The translations under genes were made by a program, and so were the position numbers. A stretch of 64,000 nucleotides of DNA, from positions 1 to 64,000 of the forward strand of contig SFPN01000005.1 of NCBI GenBank assembly GCA_004551945.1. Direction: 5' to 3'. Source of the stretch: Clostridiales bacterium (GTDB lineage: Bacteria; Bacillota; Clostridia; Oscillospirales; Oscillospiraceae). Under the pieces are notes generated by a model. The model was not told the origin of the DNA and did no database searches. It saw only the letters and a program-made list of their open reading frames with translations. Below, in pieces: positions 34,146 to 44,132 of this stretch; the first letter of the stretch is position 1; each line of letters starts with the position of its first letter.

Positions 34146-35042
34146 TCAGGGGTTCTCCCAGGGCTTGTTCTCCTTGGCCAGCTCATAGAGCCGCACATAG
34201 CTCCGGTGGCGGCTGGGGGAGATTTTCCCCTCCTTCACCGCCTCCAGCACGGCGCAGCCCTTTTCCTTCACATGGGCGCAGCCGATGAACCGGCACTGGT
34301 CCAGGTAGGGGCGAAACTCCCGGAAGGCGTATTGCAGCTGCTCCTTCTCCCGGATCTCCCCCTTGTCGGTGTCAAAGGCGGAGAAGCCGGGGGTGTCGGC
34401 GATGAGCCCGCCGGAGACGGGAAACAGCTCCACGTGGCGGGTGGTGTGGCGGCCCCGGCCCAGCTTCTCGCTGATCTCCCCGGTGGCCAGGGCGAAGTCC
34501 GGCTCCAGGGCGTTGAGAATGCTGGACTTGCCCACCCCGGAGTTGCCGGTGAAGGCGGACACCTTCCCCGCCAGAAGCCCCCGCAGCTCCTCGATGCCCT
34601 GGCCGGTGGCGGCGCTGACCTTCAGGGTGTGAAAGCCAGCGGCGGTGTAAATCTCATACAACTCCTCCGCCTGCACCAGGTCCCACTTGTTGATGCAGAT
34701 GACGGGCTCGCACTGCTTGGTCTCCGCCAGGGCGATGATCCGGTCCACCAGGAAGGGGTCGGTCACCGGGATGGCCCCGGAGGCGATGACCACCAGCTGG
34801 TCGATGTTGGCCACCGCCGGCCGCTGAAAGGCGTTGCGCCGGGGCAGAAGCGCATCCAGGGAGCCGGTGCCGTCGGGCTGGACGGTGATGGCCGCCCGGT
34901 CCCCCACCAGGGGGGTGATTTTTTTATACCGGAACTTTCCTCTGGCCCGGCAGGTCACCGGCGCCTGGCCGGGACCGCACTGGACGTAGTAGAAGCCACT
35001 GAGGGCCTTGAGGATGGTTCCTTCTCGTTTCTCTTCGTTCAT
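34146..35042 (-). CDS. rsgA: Ribosome small subunit-dependent GTPase RsgA
   Basis: This 298-residue circularly permuted GTPase acts in 30S subunit maturation. It has an N-terminal OB-fold, then G4 NKWD (118-121) before G1 GNSGVGKSS (166-174) and G3 DTPGF, the permuted order typical of RsgA. A C-terminal zinc-binding domain (CRFIGCAHVKEKGC) follows. It lies 10 bases after the prkC stop and ends in a strong terminator. The same order, prpC-prkC-rsgA, occurs in B. subtilis. Confidence 0.96.
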   Translation of the reverse strand: MNEEKREGTILKALSGFYYVQCGPGQAPVTCRARGKFRYKKITPLVGDRAAITVQPDGTGSLDALLPRRNAFQRPAVANIDQLVVIASGAIPVTDPFLVDRIIALAETKQCEPVICINKWDLVQAEELYEIYTAAGFHTLKVSAATGQGIEELRGLLAGKVSAFTGNSGVGKSSILNALEPDFALATGEISEKLGRGRHTTRHVELFPVSGGLIADTPGFSAFDTDKGEIREKEQLQYAFREFRPYLDQCRFIGCAHVKEKGCAVLEAVKEGKISPSRHRSYVRLYELAKENKPWENP

Positions 35043-35052
35043 GCTGTCTCAC

Positions 35053-37014
35053 TTAATTGAAGGTCTCGTCGTACTGGTCCACCAGGGCGCCGTCGATATA
35101 AACGCAGATCTGCTGGGTGCCGGTACCCTCCACGGGGGTGACCACGCTGCCCACGGAGGTGTCCACCGTCTGGTTGTAGGCCTCCTTGCCGCCCACGGTG
35201 ATGCGGACGGTGACAGTCTCCCGGTCCTCCGGCAGGGTGACGGTGACGGGCTTGCTGGAGATGGGCTGGGATTCCGGACCCTTGCTGTAGTGAAGGGTGA
35301 TGGCAGTGCCCTTCTCCACCTGGGTGCCGGGGGCAATGCTCTGGTAGACCACCAGGCCCTTGGTCTGGTCGCTGGTCACTTCCTCCACGCTGCCCACCTT
35401 CAGCTCCAGGTCCGTGAGCATCTGCCGGGCCTTGTCCAGAGACTGCCCGGTGAGGGTGGGAACCACGACCTTGGTGTTCTCCGGCCCCTGGCTGATGACC
35501 AGGTGGACGGTGTCGCCGGCCTCCAGCTTGGTGCCCTTGGGGGGCGTAAAGGAGATCACGTGATCCTCCTCCACATCATCCGAGGGCTGGTATTCGGGGG
35601 TGTCCACCTCCAGGCCGATCCCCTGGATGGCCTTTACCGCGTCCTCATAGGTGAAGTTCTTCACGTCGATCATCTCAATGGCCTCTTTGCCGCCGCTGAC
35701 CACCACGTTGATGGTGGAGCCCAGCTCAGCCTCCGTCCCTGCCGCCGGGTCCTGGGAGAGGATTTCCCCCTCCGGGGCCTGGTCGTCGGACTCCACGGAG
35801 ATCCTGACTACTTTAAAATTGTCTGTGACCGTCTTGTCCCCCCAGACCTCGTCCAGCTGACGGCCCACTAGTTGGGGGACCGCCATGGTTTCCGCCTTGT
35901 TGAACAGGCCGCTGAAGAAGGTCAGCCACAGGATCAGGGCCGCGCCCACCAGGAAGACAATAATCACAATGGGGATCACCATGCTCTTCCGGCGCTCCTG
36001 CCGGTCCTCGTACTCCTCCGGCTCCTCCTGGGGGTACCGCCGGGGAGGCGGGGCGGGGCGGGGGCGCGCCGGGGGCCGCTGGCGGCGGTTCATGGAGCCG
36101 GTGTTGTCCACCACCTGGGTGGGCTCATCGGGCACTGGCTGGCTGCCATGGAAGGCGGCCAGGTTATAGTGAAACACCGTGGTGGGGTCCTTTCGGAAGT
36201 CCTCCAGGTCCCGGAGCATGGCCCCGGCGTTCACATACCGCTGGTCGATCCGGGAGGCCATGGCCTTCATGGTGATCTCTTCCAGCCCCCGGGGGATCTC
36301 CGGGTTCAGTTCCCGGGGAGACAGGGGGGTGGCGTTGATGTGCTGGATGGCCACGGACACCGGGGAGTCCCCGTCGAAGGGCAGGCGGCCGGTGAGCATC
36401 TCGTAGAGGACCACACCGGCGGAGTAGATATCCGCCCGGGCGTCAATGTGGCTGCCCCGGGCCTGCTCCGGGGAGATATAGTGGACGGAGCCCAGGGCCT
36501 CCTGGGTCAGGGTGTTCTGGGTGGCGGACATGATCCGGGCGATGCCGAAGTCAGCCACCTTCACGCTGCCGTCCCGCAGGACCATGATGTTCTGAGGCTT
36601 AATGTCCCGGTGGATAATCCCCCGGCTGTGGGCGTGGCCCAGGGCCCGGAGAATCTGGGTGATGAAGTACAGGGATTCCCGCCAGTTCAGACTGCCGTCC
36701 TTCTTCTGCATATACTGCTTGAGGGTAATCCCGTCGATGAGCTCCATGACGATATAGTCCAGGTCGTCGCCCCGGCTCACGTCATAGACGGAAACGATAT
36801 TCGGATGGGAGAGCATGGCCACGGCCTGGGCTTCCTCATGGAAGCGGCGGCGGAACTCTGCGTCGGAGGCCAGATCCCGCTTGAGAATCTTCACGGCCAC
36901 GAAACGGTGCAGCCGGTGGCAGTAGGCCTTGTAGACCACCGCCATGCCTCCTACCCCGATCACATCGAGGATTTCATACCGGTTATCGAGCATTTTACCA
37001 ATGTATTGGTCCAT
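35053..37014 (-). CDS. prkC: PASTA-domain Ser/Thr protein kinase (PrkC/Stk1 family)
   Basis: The 653-residue membrane kinase has an N-terminal Hanks-type domain with Gly loop GVGGMAVVYKA, K42, catalytic HRD (135-137) and DFG (155-157). A proline/arginine-rich juxtamembrane segment precedes one transmembrane helix (about residues 345-370). Three extracytoplasmic PASTA repeats and an extra C-terminal beta-rich domain follow. PASTA repeats sense cell-wall fragments such as lipid II or muropeptides; substrates typically include cell-wall, translation and germination factors. The adjacent phosphatase gene (prpC) opposes it. Confidence 0.95.
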   Translation of the reverse strand: MDQYIGKMLDNRYEILDVIGVGGMAVVYKAYCHRLHRFVAVKILKRDLASDAEFRRRFHEEAQAVAMLSHPNIVSVYDVSRGDDLDYIVMELIDGITLKQYMQKKDGSLNWRESLYFITQILRALGHAHSRGIIHRDIKPQNIMVLRDGSVKVADFGIARIMSATQNTLTQEALGSVHYISPEQARGSHIDARADIYSAGVVLYEMLTGRLPFDGDSPVSVAIQHINATPLSPRELNPEIPRGLEEITMKAMASRIDQRYVNAGAMLRDLEDFRKDPTTVFHYNLAAFHGSQPVPDEPTQVVDNTGSMNRRQRPPARPRPAPPPRRYPQEEPEEYEDRQERRKSMVIPIVIIVFLVGAALILWLTFFSGLFNKAETMAVPQLVGRQLDEVWGDKTVTDNFKVVRISVESDDQAPEGEILSQDPAAGTEAELGSTINVVVSGGKEAIEMIDVKNFTYEDAVKAIQGIGLEVDTPEYQPSDDVEEDHVISFTPPKGTKLEAGDTVHLVISQGPENTKVVVPTLTGQSLDKARQMLTDLELKVGSVEEVTSDQTKGLVVYQSIAPGTQVEKGTAITLHYSKGPESQPISSKPVTVTLPEDRETVTVRITVGGKEAYNQTVDTSVGSVVTPVEGTGTQQICVYIDGALVDQYDETFN

Positions 37015-37027
37015 GGCAACACACTCC

Positions 37028-37762
37028 TTATTTTACTTCAAAAAGAACGATGGTCACGTTGTCCGGCGCGCCCTCTGCCAGGGTTCGGTCCAGCAGCCGC
37101 CGGCAGATTTCCTCCGCCGTGCCGCCGGCCAGAAGCTCCTGGTGGATCTGCTGGTCTGTGACCTCGTTGACCAGCCCGTCGGAGCAGAGAAGAACGGCGT
37201 CGCCCGCCTTCACCGTCCGCTGGAACAGGTCCACTTTGACTTGCCTTGTGGTGCCAAGGGCCCGGGTAATGAGATTTTTCTGGGGGTGTTGGCGGGCTTG
37301 CTCCGGGGTCAGGTCCCCTTTGCGCACCATGTCCCCCACCACGGAGTGGTCCTGGGTGATCTGCTGGATGGCCTGGCCAGTGATATAGTAGGCCCGGCTG
37401 TCCCCCACGTTCACCACCCAGAGGGTGTTTTCCTGGATTAAGGCGCCCACCAGGGTGGTGCCCATACCGGCGTAGGCCCGGTTGGTGCCCGCCTTCAGGT
37501 AAACCGCCCGGTTGGCCGCCTGAGCGGCCTGGACTAGCAGCTCCCCCTCCTCCTGGTACTCCCCGGGTTCATCCAGGCAGACCATATGGTTCTGAAACCG
37601 GTCCACAGCCATGGCGCTGGCCAGATCCCCGGCGTTGGCTCCGCCCATGCCGTCGCACACCACGGCCCAGGCGTACTGCCCGTCCCGTGCGCCGGTGGCA
37701 AAGGCGTCCTGATTTTCCCTTCGCGCGATCCCTCTGTCGGTCAGTCCCCATACGGAAACCAT
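37028..37762 (-). CDS. prpC: PP2C-family Ser/Thr phosphatase (PrpC/Stp1)
   Basis: The 244-residue protein phosphatase has the PP2C metal-binding motifs RRENQDAF (about residues 14-21), VCDGMGGANAGD (about 37-48), GDSRAY and CSDGLVNEVTD, with the last aspartate in GAPDNVTIVLFE. It should reverse phosphorylation by the downstream kinase. Its start overlaps the rlmN 3' end by 22 bases, showing coupled translation within the ribosome-maintenance cluster. Confidence 0.95.
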   Translation of the reverse strand: MVSVWGLTDRGIARRENQDAFATGARDGQYAWAVVCDGMGGANAGDLASAMAVDRFQNHMVCLDEPGEYQEEGELLVQAAQAANRAVYLKAGTNRAYAGMGTTLVGALIQENTLWVVNVGDSRAYYITGQAIQQITQDHSVVGDMVRKGDLTPEQARQHPQKNLITRALGTTRQVKVDLFQRTVKAGDAVLLCSDGLVNEVTDQQIHQELLAGGTAEEICRRLLDRTLAEGAPDNVTIVLFEVK

Positions 37763-38817
37763 GCTGGATCATCTCCTTTCCCTTCGCTGGCAGTCTGCTG
37801 GGCCTTCATGGCCTTGCGGCGCAGCTGCCCGCAGGATGCGTCAATGTCGCTGCCCAGCCGCCGGCGGACGGTGGCGGTGATTCCCCGCTTTTCCAGCTGC
37901 TTCTGGAAGGCCGCCACCCGGGGACTGGGTTTCAGGGGGCTTTCCTCCACGTGGTTTAAGGGGATTAGATTCACGTGGGCAACGGTGCCCTCCAGCCGGT
38001 CCGCCAGAAGGGCAGCCTGCCGGGGGCTGTCGTTGACCCCGTCGATCATGGCATACTCATAGGAGATCCGCCGCCCGGTCTTTTCAAAGTACCGGCGGCA
38101 GGCCGCCAGCAGAGCGTCCACCCCGCAGGCCCGGTTCACCGGCATCAGCCGGGTGCGGGTCTCGTCGTCGGGGGCGTGAAGGGACACTGACAGGGTCAGC
38201 TGCAGCCCCTCCTCCGCCAGCCGGTCAATGCCCTTGATCAGGCCGCAGGTGGACAGAGAGATGTGACGCATCCCAATATTCATCCCATCCGGGTGGTTCA
38301 CCAGAGTGAGAAACCGCTTGACGTTTTCGTAGTTATCCAGCGGCTCCCCAATGCCCATGAGGACAATGTTGGAGATGGAAGCCCCGGAGTCCTTCTGGGT
38401 GAAGATCACCTGGTCCAGCAGCTCCGCCGCCGTCAGGTTCCGCACCCGTCCCCCCAGGGTGGAGGCGCAGAAGGCACAGCCCATGGCGCAGCCCACCTGA
38501 GAGGAGATGCACACGGAGTTGCCGTGGCGGTACCGCATGAGAACGGTCTCGATGCAGTTGCCGTCGGCCAGTCTCCAGAGATATTTTATGGTGCCGTCCA
38601 GCTTTGAGACCTGTTTTCGGGCCACTTTGGGGGCGGAAAAGCCTCCTTCCCGCAAAACGGTCTCCCGGAGGGCCTTGGGCAGGTTGGTCATCTCCTCCAC
38701 GGAGGAGACCCCCCGGCTGAACCACTGGAAGAGCTGCTTGCCCCGGAAGGCCGGCTGGCCCTGGCTGACGCACCAGGCGGACAGCTCCTCCGGGGTCATG
38801 GATTTCAGGTCGGTCAT
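37741..38817 (-). CDS. rlmN: 23S rRNA (adenine2503-C2)-methyltransferase RlmN
   Basis: This 358-residue radical SAM methyltransferase methylates A2503 of 23S rRNA (and A37 of some tRNAs). It contains the CxxxCxxC cluster motif in GCAMGCAFCAST, the conserved KYLWRLADGNCIETVLM lead-in, SLHAPDDETR and a late catalytic Cys region. The start at 38817 overlaps the rsmB stop by four bases (ATGA). Upstream in-frame codons belong to rsmB. Confidence 0.96.
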   Translation of the reverse strand: MTDLKSMTPEELSAWCVSQGQPAFRGKQLFQWFSRGVSSVEEMTNLPKALRETVLREGGFSAPKVARKQVSKLDGTIKYLWRLADGNCIETVLMRYRHGNSVCISSQVGCAMGCAFCASTLGGRVRNLTAAELLDQVIFTQKDSGASISNIVLMGIGEPLDNYENVKRFLTLVNHPDGMNIGMRHISLSTCGLIKGIDRLAEEGLQLTLSVSLHAPDDETRTRLMPVNRACGVDALLAACRRYFEKTGRRISYEYAMIDGVNDSPRQAALLADRLEGTVAHVNLIPLNHVEESPLKPSPRVAAFQKQLEKRGITATVRRRLGSDIDASCGQLRRKAMKAQQTASEGKGDDPAWFPYGD

Positions 38818-40157
38818 ATCTCTTCCCCCTTTGCCCCCCGGCGGAGCCTGGCGATGAAGAAGCCGTCGGTGCCCGTCTGCTGGGGCCAGAGGGTACACTG
38901 GCCCCCCTCCACCGTGCCGATGGGGCCGGGCAGGGTGAACGCCTCCAGGGAGAAGTCCGGGTGACCGGCCAGAAAGGCCGCCGCCACGGCTTCGTTCTCC
39001 TCCTCCAGCAGGGTGCAGGTGGAGTAGAGCAGCACGCCGCCGGGGGCGACGTAGCGGGAGGCGTTGTCCAGAATTTCCTTCTGGATCTGGGGCAGACCGG
39101 CGATCTCCTGGGGATTTTTGTAGCGGATCTCCGGCTTTTTCCGGAGAACCCCCAGGCCGGAGCAGGGCACGTCGGCAATGACGGTCTCAAATGCCCCTTC
39201 CCAGGCGGGGCGGAAGGTTTTTCCGTCGGCCACCCGGGCGGTGATGGAGGTAAGGCCCAGGCGGGCGGCTCCCGCCTCGATGAGGACCTTTTTGTGGCTG
39301 TGCAGGTCGCAGGAGCAGATCTCCCCCTGGTCCCCCATGACCATGGCGGCGGCAAAGGACTTGCCCCCGGGGGCGGCGCACACATCCAGCACCTTCTGGC
39401 CCGGGGTGAGCCCGGCGGCCAGCACCGCCAGCTTGGCGGCGGGGTCCTGGGCGTAGAGCATCCCCTCCTGGTAAGCGGTCCGCTGGGCCAGGTCGCCGGT
39501 GCCGGTGAGGATCAGGCAGTCCGGCAGCCAAGGGTGCTTTTCCGCCGTGACTCCCTCTGCCTCCAGGCTGGCAATCACCTGGGAGACGGTGCACCGGCAG
39601 GTGTTGACCTGGACAGTGACGGGAGGCTCGCTGTTGTCCCACCGGAGCAGCTCCTCGGTCTCCTGGGGGGACAGACGGCGGCGGAAAGCCTCCACCAGCC
39701 ACTGGGGGTGGCTGTAGAGCAGGGAGAGGTAGGCCTCCGGGCTTTCGGCGTGGATGGCAGGCAGTTCGTCCAGGTGCCGGGTGATGTTTCGCAGGATGCC
39801 GTTGACCATCCCGGCGGCCCGGGGGTTTTTGCAGTGCTTTTTCGTCAGCTCCACCGCCTCGCTCACTGCTGCGTTGGGGGGAATCCTGGTGAGGAAAAGC
39901 ATCTGGTACAGGCCCAGGCGCAGGTTGGCCAGGACCTTGCTCTCCATTTTGGACAGCTTCATGGTGGAGAAGTGCTGGAGGTAAAAATCCAGCAGCAGCT
40001 TGTTTTGCAGAACACCAAAGCAGAGACGGGTGGCCAGCGCGGCGTCCCGCCGGTCCAGGCCCTCGTCCCGGAGCACTTTTTTCAGGTGTCCGTTGGACCA
40101 TGCCTTTTGCCGCTCCATAGCGGCTAAGGTCAGCAGGGCCGCCTCTCTTGCAGACAT
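38814..40157 (-). CDS. rsmB: 16S rRNA (cytosine967-C5)-methyltransferase RsmB
   Basis: The 447-residue protein has an N-terminal NusB-like RNA-binding domain (about residues 1-140: AREAALLTLAAMERQKAWSN) and a C-terminal SAM-dependent methyltransferase. The latter carries VLDVCAAPGGKSFAAA and the catalytic ADVPCSGLGVLRKKPE motif. It is translated in a tight run fmt-rsmB-rlmN. Confidence 0.95.
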   Translation of the reverse strand: MSAREAALLTLAAMERQKAWSNGHLKKVLRDEGLDRRDAALATRLCFGVLQNKLLLDFYLQHFSTMKLSKMESKVLANLRLGLYQMLFLTRIPPNAAVSEAVELTKKHCKNPRAAGMVNGILRNITRHLDELPAIHAESPEAYLSLLYSHPQWLVEAFRRRLSPQETEELLRWDNSEPPVTVQVNTCRCTVSQVIASLEAEGVTAEKHPWLPDCLILTGTGDLAQRTAYQEGMLYAQDPAAKLAVLAAGLTPGQKVLDVCAAPGGKSFAAAMVMGDQGEICSCDLHSHKKVLIEAGAARLGLTSITARVADGKTFRPAWEGAFETVIADVPCSGLGVLRKKPEIRYKNPQEIAGLPQIQKEILDNASRYVAPGGVLLYSTCTLLEEENEAVAAAFLAGHPDFSLEAFTLPGPIGTVEGGQCTLWPQQTGTDGFFIARLRRGAKGEEI

Positions 40158-40179
40158 GAGCCGTCTCTCCTTTCAACAG

Positions 40180-41100
40180 TTAATCAACGGGGATGGGGTG
40201 GCCCCTCAGATAGTCGGCGGCCTTCAGGCGCTTGCCGCCGTCAGCCTGCAGCTCGTTAATCTGAAGCACCGTGCCGCCGCCGCAGGCGATTTTCAGCCCC
40301 TTCTTGCCGGCGGCCACCACACAGCCGGGGGCCTTGCCGGTGGTCTCCTCCAGAACGGTTGTGGAGAATACCTTGCACCGGGTGCCGTTCAGCTCGGTCA
40401 CCGCGGCGGGCCAGGGGATCAGGCCCCGGACCTGGTTGTGAAGCGCCCGGGCGGGACGGGTCCAGTCCATAGGGGACAGGGCCCGGCTGAGCATGGGGGC
40501 CAGGGTCACCTGGTCCTCTGCCTGAGGGATGGCCACGGCGGTGCCGTTTGCCAGCTTCTCCACGGTTTCGGGGAGAAGCTGAGCGCCCAGGTCCGCCAGA
40601 CGGTCGTGGAGGTTCTCCACCGTCTCGTCCGGGTCAATGGGGGTGGCCTGCTGGGCCAGGATGTCCCCGGCGTCCAGGGCCAGGACCATCTTCATAATGG
40701 TCACGCCGCTCTCCTGGTCTCCGTTGAGGATGGCCCAGTGAATGGGGGCCGAGCCCCGGTACTTGGGCAGCAGGGAGGAGTGGACGTTGATGCACCCCAG
40801 CCTGGGGTAGTCCAGAATTTCCTGGGGCAGGATGCGTCCGTAGGCCGCCACCACGATCAGGTCGGGGGCCAGTTCCTGGATCTGGGCCAGGGCAGTGCCG
40901 TCCCGCAGCTTCGTGGGCTGGAACACGGGAATGTCATGCGCCAGGGCGCACACCTTCACCGGCGGCGGCTGGAGCTTCATGCCCCGGTTTTTGGGTTTGT
41001 CCGGCTGGGTGAACACCCCCACCACCTGGTGTCCTGCCGCCAGCAGGGCCTCCAGAGAGGGCACGGCGAAGTCCGGGGTGCCCATGAAGAGGATTCTCAT
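40180..41100 (-). CDS. fmt: Methionyl-tRNA formyltransferase
   Basis: The 306-residue enzyme formylates initiator Met-tRNA using 10-formyl-tetrahydrofolate. It starts MRILFMGTPDFAVPSLE and has the folate/catalytic motif NVHSSLLPKYRGSAPIHWAI (Asn, His) and a C-terminal tRNA-binding domain. The start at 41100 overlaps the def stop by four bases, so formylation and deformylation enzymes are co-translated. Confidence 0.96.
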   Translation of the reverse strand: MRILFMGTPDFAVPSLEALLAAGHQVVGVFTQPDKPKNRGMKLQPPPVKVCALAHDIPVFQPTKLRDGTALAQIQELAPDLIVVAAYGRILPQEILDYPRLGCINVHSSLLPKYRGSAPIHWAILNGDQESGVTIMKMVLALDAGDILAQQATPIDPDETVENLHDRLADLGAQLLPETVEKLANGTAVAIPQAEDQVTLAPMLSRALSPMDWTRPARALHNQVRGLIPWPAAVTELNGTRCKVFSTTVLEETTGKAPGCVVAAGKKGLKIACGGGTVLQINELQADGGKRLKAADYLRGHPIPVD

Positions 41101-41603
41101 GCTTCCTCGCCCTCTTCTTCCATGCTCTTGGAGAGGATCTCGTCCACCTCCTGCTCGGTGAACAGGCGGCCGCACTGCTCATAGTACATGTGGCCGTCCA
41201 GGTGCTCGGTCTCGTGGCAGAAGCACCGGGCGGTGATGCCCTCCCGGGTGTATTCCACCGGGTTGCCGTAGCGGTCCTGGGCCTTCAGGGTCACCTTCAT
41301 GGGGCGCTTGACAATGCCGTACATGCCGGTGAGGCTCAGGCAGCCCTCAAAGCCCTCCTGCTCCCCTTCCTGGCTGACGATCTCGGGGTTTACCAGCTCC
41401 AGGTACTGCTCGTCGTCGTCCATGACCACCACAACCCGGCGAAGAATGCCGATCTGAGGAGCGGCCAGGCCCAGGCCGCCGGAGTCCTTTAAGGTGTCGG
41501 TCAGGTCCTTGAGCAGGGTGTGAAGCTTGGCGTCAAAGTTGGTGATGGGGTGGCACACCTTGTGCAGGGCGGGATCGTCTTTCTGAAGAATGGTCTTAAT
41601 CAT
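41097..41603 (-). CDS. def: Peptide deformylase
   Basis: The 168-residue metalloenzyme removes the N-formyl group from nascent proteins. All three motifs are present: GLGLAAPQIG (about residues 43-52), EGCLS with C88, and HETEHLDG with H130, E131 and H134. An acidic C-terminal tail (MEEEGEEA) is added. Confidence 0.96.
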   Translation of the reverse strand: MIKTILQKDDPALHKVCHPITNFDAKLHTLLKDLTDTLKDSGGLGLAAPQIGILRRVVVVMDDDEQYLELVNPEIVSQEGEQEGFEGCLSLTGMYGIVKRPMKVTLKAQDRYGNPVEYTREGITARCFCHETEHLDGHMYYEQCGRLFTEQEVDEILSKSMEEEGEEA

Positions 41604-41633
41604 GATGGTAGTTCCTTCCTCTTAATCTGTAGT

Positions 41634-44099
41634 TTAGTCCATGGGGTTGACATCCACCAGGAGGGACAGGCCCCGGTTCACCCGGTCCTGCTGGGCCGTC
41701 CTGAGGAGTTGGGCGATGGTCGCCCGGGTATCCCGATCGTTCCGGCCCTTGAGCAGAATGCAGTACCGGTAACGGTTGTTGACTTTCAAAACGCCGGCGG
41801 GGGCGGGTCCCAGGACCTCTGCCATCTTCCCTGCCTGCCGCCGGGCCTTGGCCCAGGGCTCCAGGCTCCGGCGGAGCACCGCGCACAGCCGCAGGACCTG
41901 GTCCTCCTGGGGGCCTGTCACAGTAACCCGGAACAGGTCGATGAAGGGAGGCAGGCAGAGGGTCTGCCGCAGGGCCTTTTCCTGGGCGTAGAACCCGTCG
42001 TAGTCCTGGTTAGCGGCCAGGCGGATCACGTCGTTGTCCGGGGTCCAGGTCTGCAGGACCGCCCGGCCGGGCTTGTCCCCCCGGCCGGCCCGTCCCACCA
42101 CCTGAGTCAGCAGGGAAAAGGTCCGCTCGGCGGCCCGGTAGTTGTCCGCGTACAGGGACAGGTCCGCGTCAATGACCCCCACCAGGGTCACATTTTCAAA
42201 ATCCAGGCCCTTGGTGACCATCTGGGTGCCCAGAAGGATGGGCACCTTTTTCCGCCGGAACCGGTCCAGCAGGACCTCATGAGACTGGGAGGCGGAGATG
42301 GTGTCCGCGTCCATCCGCATGATCTCGGCGCCCGGGTACCTGGCCTGAAGCTCCTCCTGGAGCTTTTGGGTGCCCATTCCCAGAAACCGCAGGCGGCCAT
42401 AGCACTGGGGGCACAGGTCGGGCAGGGGCTCTGAGTGGCCGCAGTAGTGGCACATGAGCCGGCCGTTGGCGCTGTGGTAGGTCAGGTGGACCGAGCACCG
42501 GGGACAGGTAGGCACCTGGCCGCAGTCCGCGCAGGCCACCATACGGCTGTTGCCCCGGCGGTTGAGAAAGAGGATGCTCTGCTCTCCCCGCCGGAGGTTT
42601 TCCTCCAGTTCCCGGCACAGCAGGTCGGACAGGCCGGTGTTGTTGCCCTGGCGCAGGGCCTCCCCCATGTCGGTGATGGACACCTGGGGTAAGGCGTGGT
42701 TGTTGTATCGTTTGTCTAAGGTAAAAAGGTGGTAGCGCCCCTCTTCGGCGGCGTACCGGCTGTCCACCCCCGGGGTGGCGGAGCCCAGCAGCAGCAGGCC
42801 GCCGTGCTGGGTGCACCGGAACTTGGCCACCTCCCGGGCGTGGTAGCGCACCATGCTCTCGGACTGGTAACTGCTCTCCTGCTCCTCGTCCAGAATGATG
42901 AGGCCGGGGTTTTCCAGGGGGGCAAACACCGCCGAGCGGGTCCCCACCACCACCTTGGCCAGGCCCTCCCGCACCCGCTTCCACTCGTCGTACCGCTCTC
43001 CGGCGGACAGACAGCTGTGGAGCACCGCCACCTGGCGGCCGAAGTGGGACAGGAAGATTTGAAGCAGGCTGGGGGTCAGGGCGATCTCCGGCACCAGGAC
43101 GATGGCCCCCCGGCCCTGGTCCAGCACCTGCCGGATCAGGTGGAGATACACCTGGGTTTTGCCGCTGCCCGTGACCCCGTAGAGCAGGGCCGCCTGGGGC
43201 TTTTTCGTGTTCAGCAGGGCGGACAGGCCCTCGCAGGCCCGCTGCTGCTGGTGGTTCAACTGAGATAAGGGCCGCAGCTCCCCTTCCGGGGGCAGGACCC
43301 GGCGGAACACCTCCTGCTCCTCCAGGGTGATGACCCCGCTTTTGGCAAGGCTCCGGAGGGTCTGCATGGAGGCCCCGGTAAAGTAGCACAGCTCTTTGGT
43401 CCCGGCGCTGCCCAGGCCGCAGAGCAGCTCGGTCACCGCGTACCGCATGGGGGCGGTTTTGCGCCTGGGGGTCACCAGAGCCATGGCGTCCTCCGGCTTC
43501 ATGGCCAGATGGGCCATTTTTTCGGTCTTGTCCCCCACCTTCCGCTTGGCCTGGGTCCGGCGCTGGACCAGCCCCGCCTTCTCCATCTCCCGCAGGGTGC
43601 CCCGGGGGTCCTTCAGGTCGGGGATGGCCTTCAGCTGATCCAGCTCCAGGGCACCGCCGTTGGCGTAGAAGAGATCCAGCAAACGGGTGGCCTTGGGGGA
43701 GTGCGCCGCCCAGTTGTAGGCGGTCTCCTTGTCCAGGCCCCCGGTGAGCTGCCAGCCCTCCTTCAGCACATACCAAAGGCCGGTGGGCAGCATGGTGGCA
43801 GCGGCGGCATACAGGGTGCAGAAGAACCGCTCCCGCATCCACAGGGCCAGCTGGAGCCCCTCCCGGCTGAGAACCGGGGTCTCGTCCAGCAGGGTGCGGA
43901 TCTGCTTGAGCTTGCCCCGGGGTTTGCCCTCCTCCAGGGAGAGCACCAGTCCCTCGCTGGGGCGGTTTCCGGTGCCGAAGGGCACCAGCACCCGCATCCC
44001 CGGCTCCAGCCGGGCCTCCAGCTCGGGGGGCACGGCGTAGGAATAGGGCCGGTCAATGGCGAAGGTGGCGGCGGAAAGGGCGATCTTGGCAAGTTTCAT
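41634..44099 (-). CDS. priA: Primosomal protein N' (replication restart helicase PriA)
   Basis: The 821-residue superfamily 2 helicase reloads the replisome at stalled forks. The N-terminal 3'-DNA-binding domain (ALSAATFAIDRPYSYAVP) is followed by Walker A GVTGSGKTQVYLHL, the DEEQ box (ILDEEQESSYQ), and an embedded zinc-binding region with four CxxC pairs (CADCG, CPRC, CHYC, CPQC). QMVTKGLDFENVTLVGVIDAD is motif V. It lies between rpoZ and def, as in B. subtilis apart from the absence of coaBC. Confidence 0.96.
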   Translation of the reverse strand: MKLAKIALSAATFAIDRPYSYAVPPELEARLEPGMRVLVPFGTGNRPSEGLVLSLEEGKPRGKLKQIRTLLDETPVLSREGLQLALWMRERFFCTLYAAAATMLPTGLWYVLKEGWQLTGGLDKETAYNWAAHSPKATRLLDLFYANGGALELDQLKAIPDLKDPRGTLREMEKAGLVQRRTQAKRKVGDKTEKMAHLAMKPEDAMALVTPRRKTAPMRYAVTELLCGLGSAGTKELCYFTGASMQTLRSLAKSGVITLEEQEVFRRVLPPEGELRPLSQLNHQQQRACEGLSALLNTKKPQAALLYGVTGSGKTQVYLHLIRQVLDQGRGAIVLVPEIALTPSLLQIFLSHFGRQVAVLHSCLSAGERYDEWKRVREGLAKVVVGTRSAVFAPLENPGLIILDEEQESSYQSESMVRYHAREVAKFRCTQHGGLLLLGSATPGVDSRYAAEEGRYHLFTLDKRYNNHALPQVSITDMGEALRQGNNTGLSDLLCRELEENLRRGEQSILFLNRRGNSRMVACADCGQVPTCPRCSVHLTYHSANGRLMCHYCGHSEPLPDLCPQCYGRLRFLGMGTQKLQEELQARYPGAEIMRMDADTISASQSHEVLLDRFRRKKVPILLGTQMVTKGLDFENVTLVGVIDADLSLYADNYRAAERTFSLLTQVVGRAGRGDKPGRAVLQTWTPDNDVIRLAANQDYDGFYAQEKALRQTLCLPPFIDLFRVTVTGPQEDQVLRLCAVLRRSLEPWAKARRQAGKMAEVLGPAPAGVLKVNNRYRYCILLKGRNDRDTRATIAQLLRTAQQDRVNRGLSLLVDVNPMD

Positions 44100-44132
44100 G
44101 GGGCTGCCCCCTCCCTCCGGTTCCCGGACCGG

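Noticed and set aside
33989..34198. Longer 69-codon version of the spoVM frame
   Set aside because: Its first 47 codons translate the rsgA 3' end and terminator. Only the last 22 codons follow a ribosome binding site and match SpoVM.
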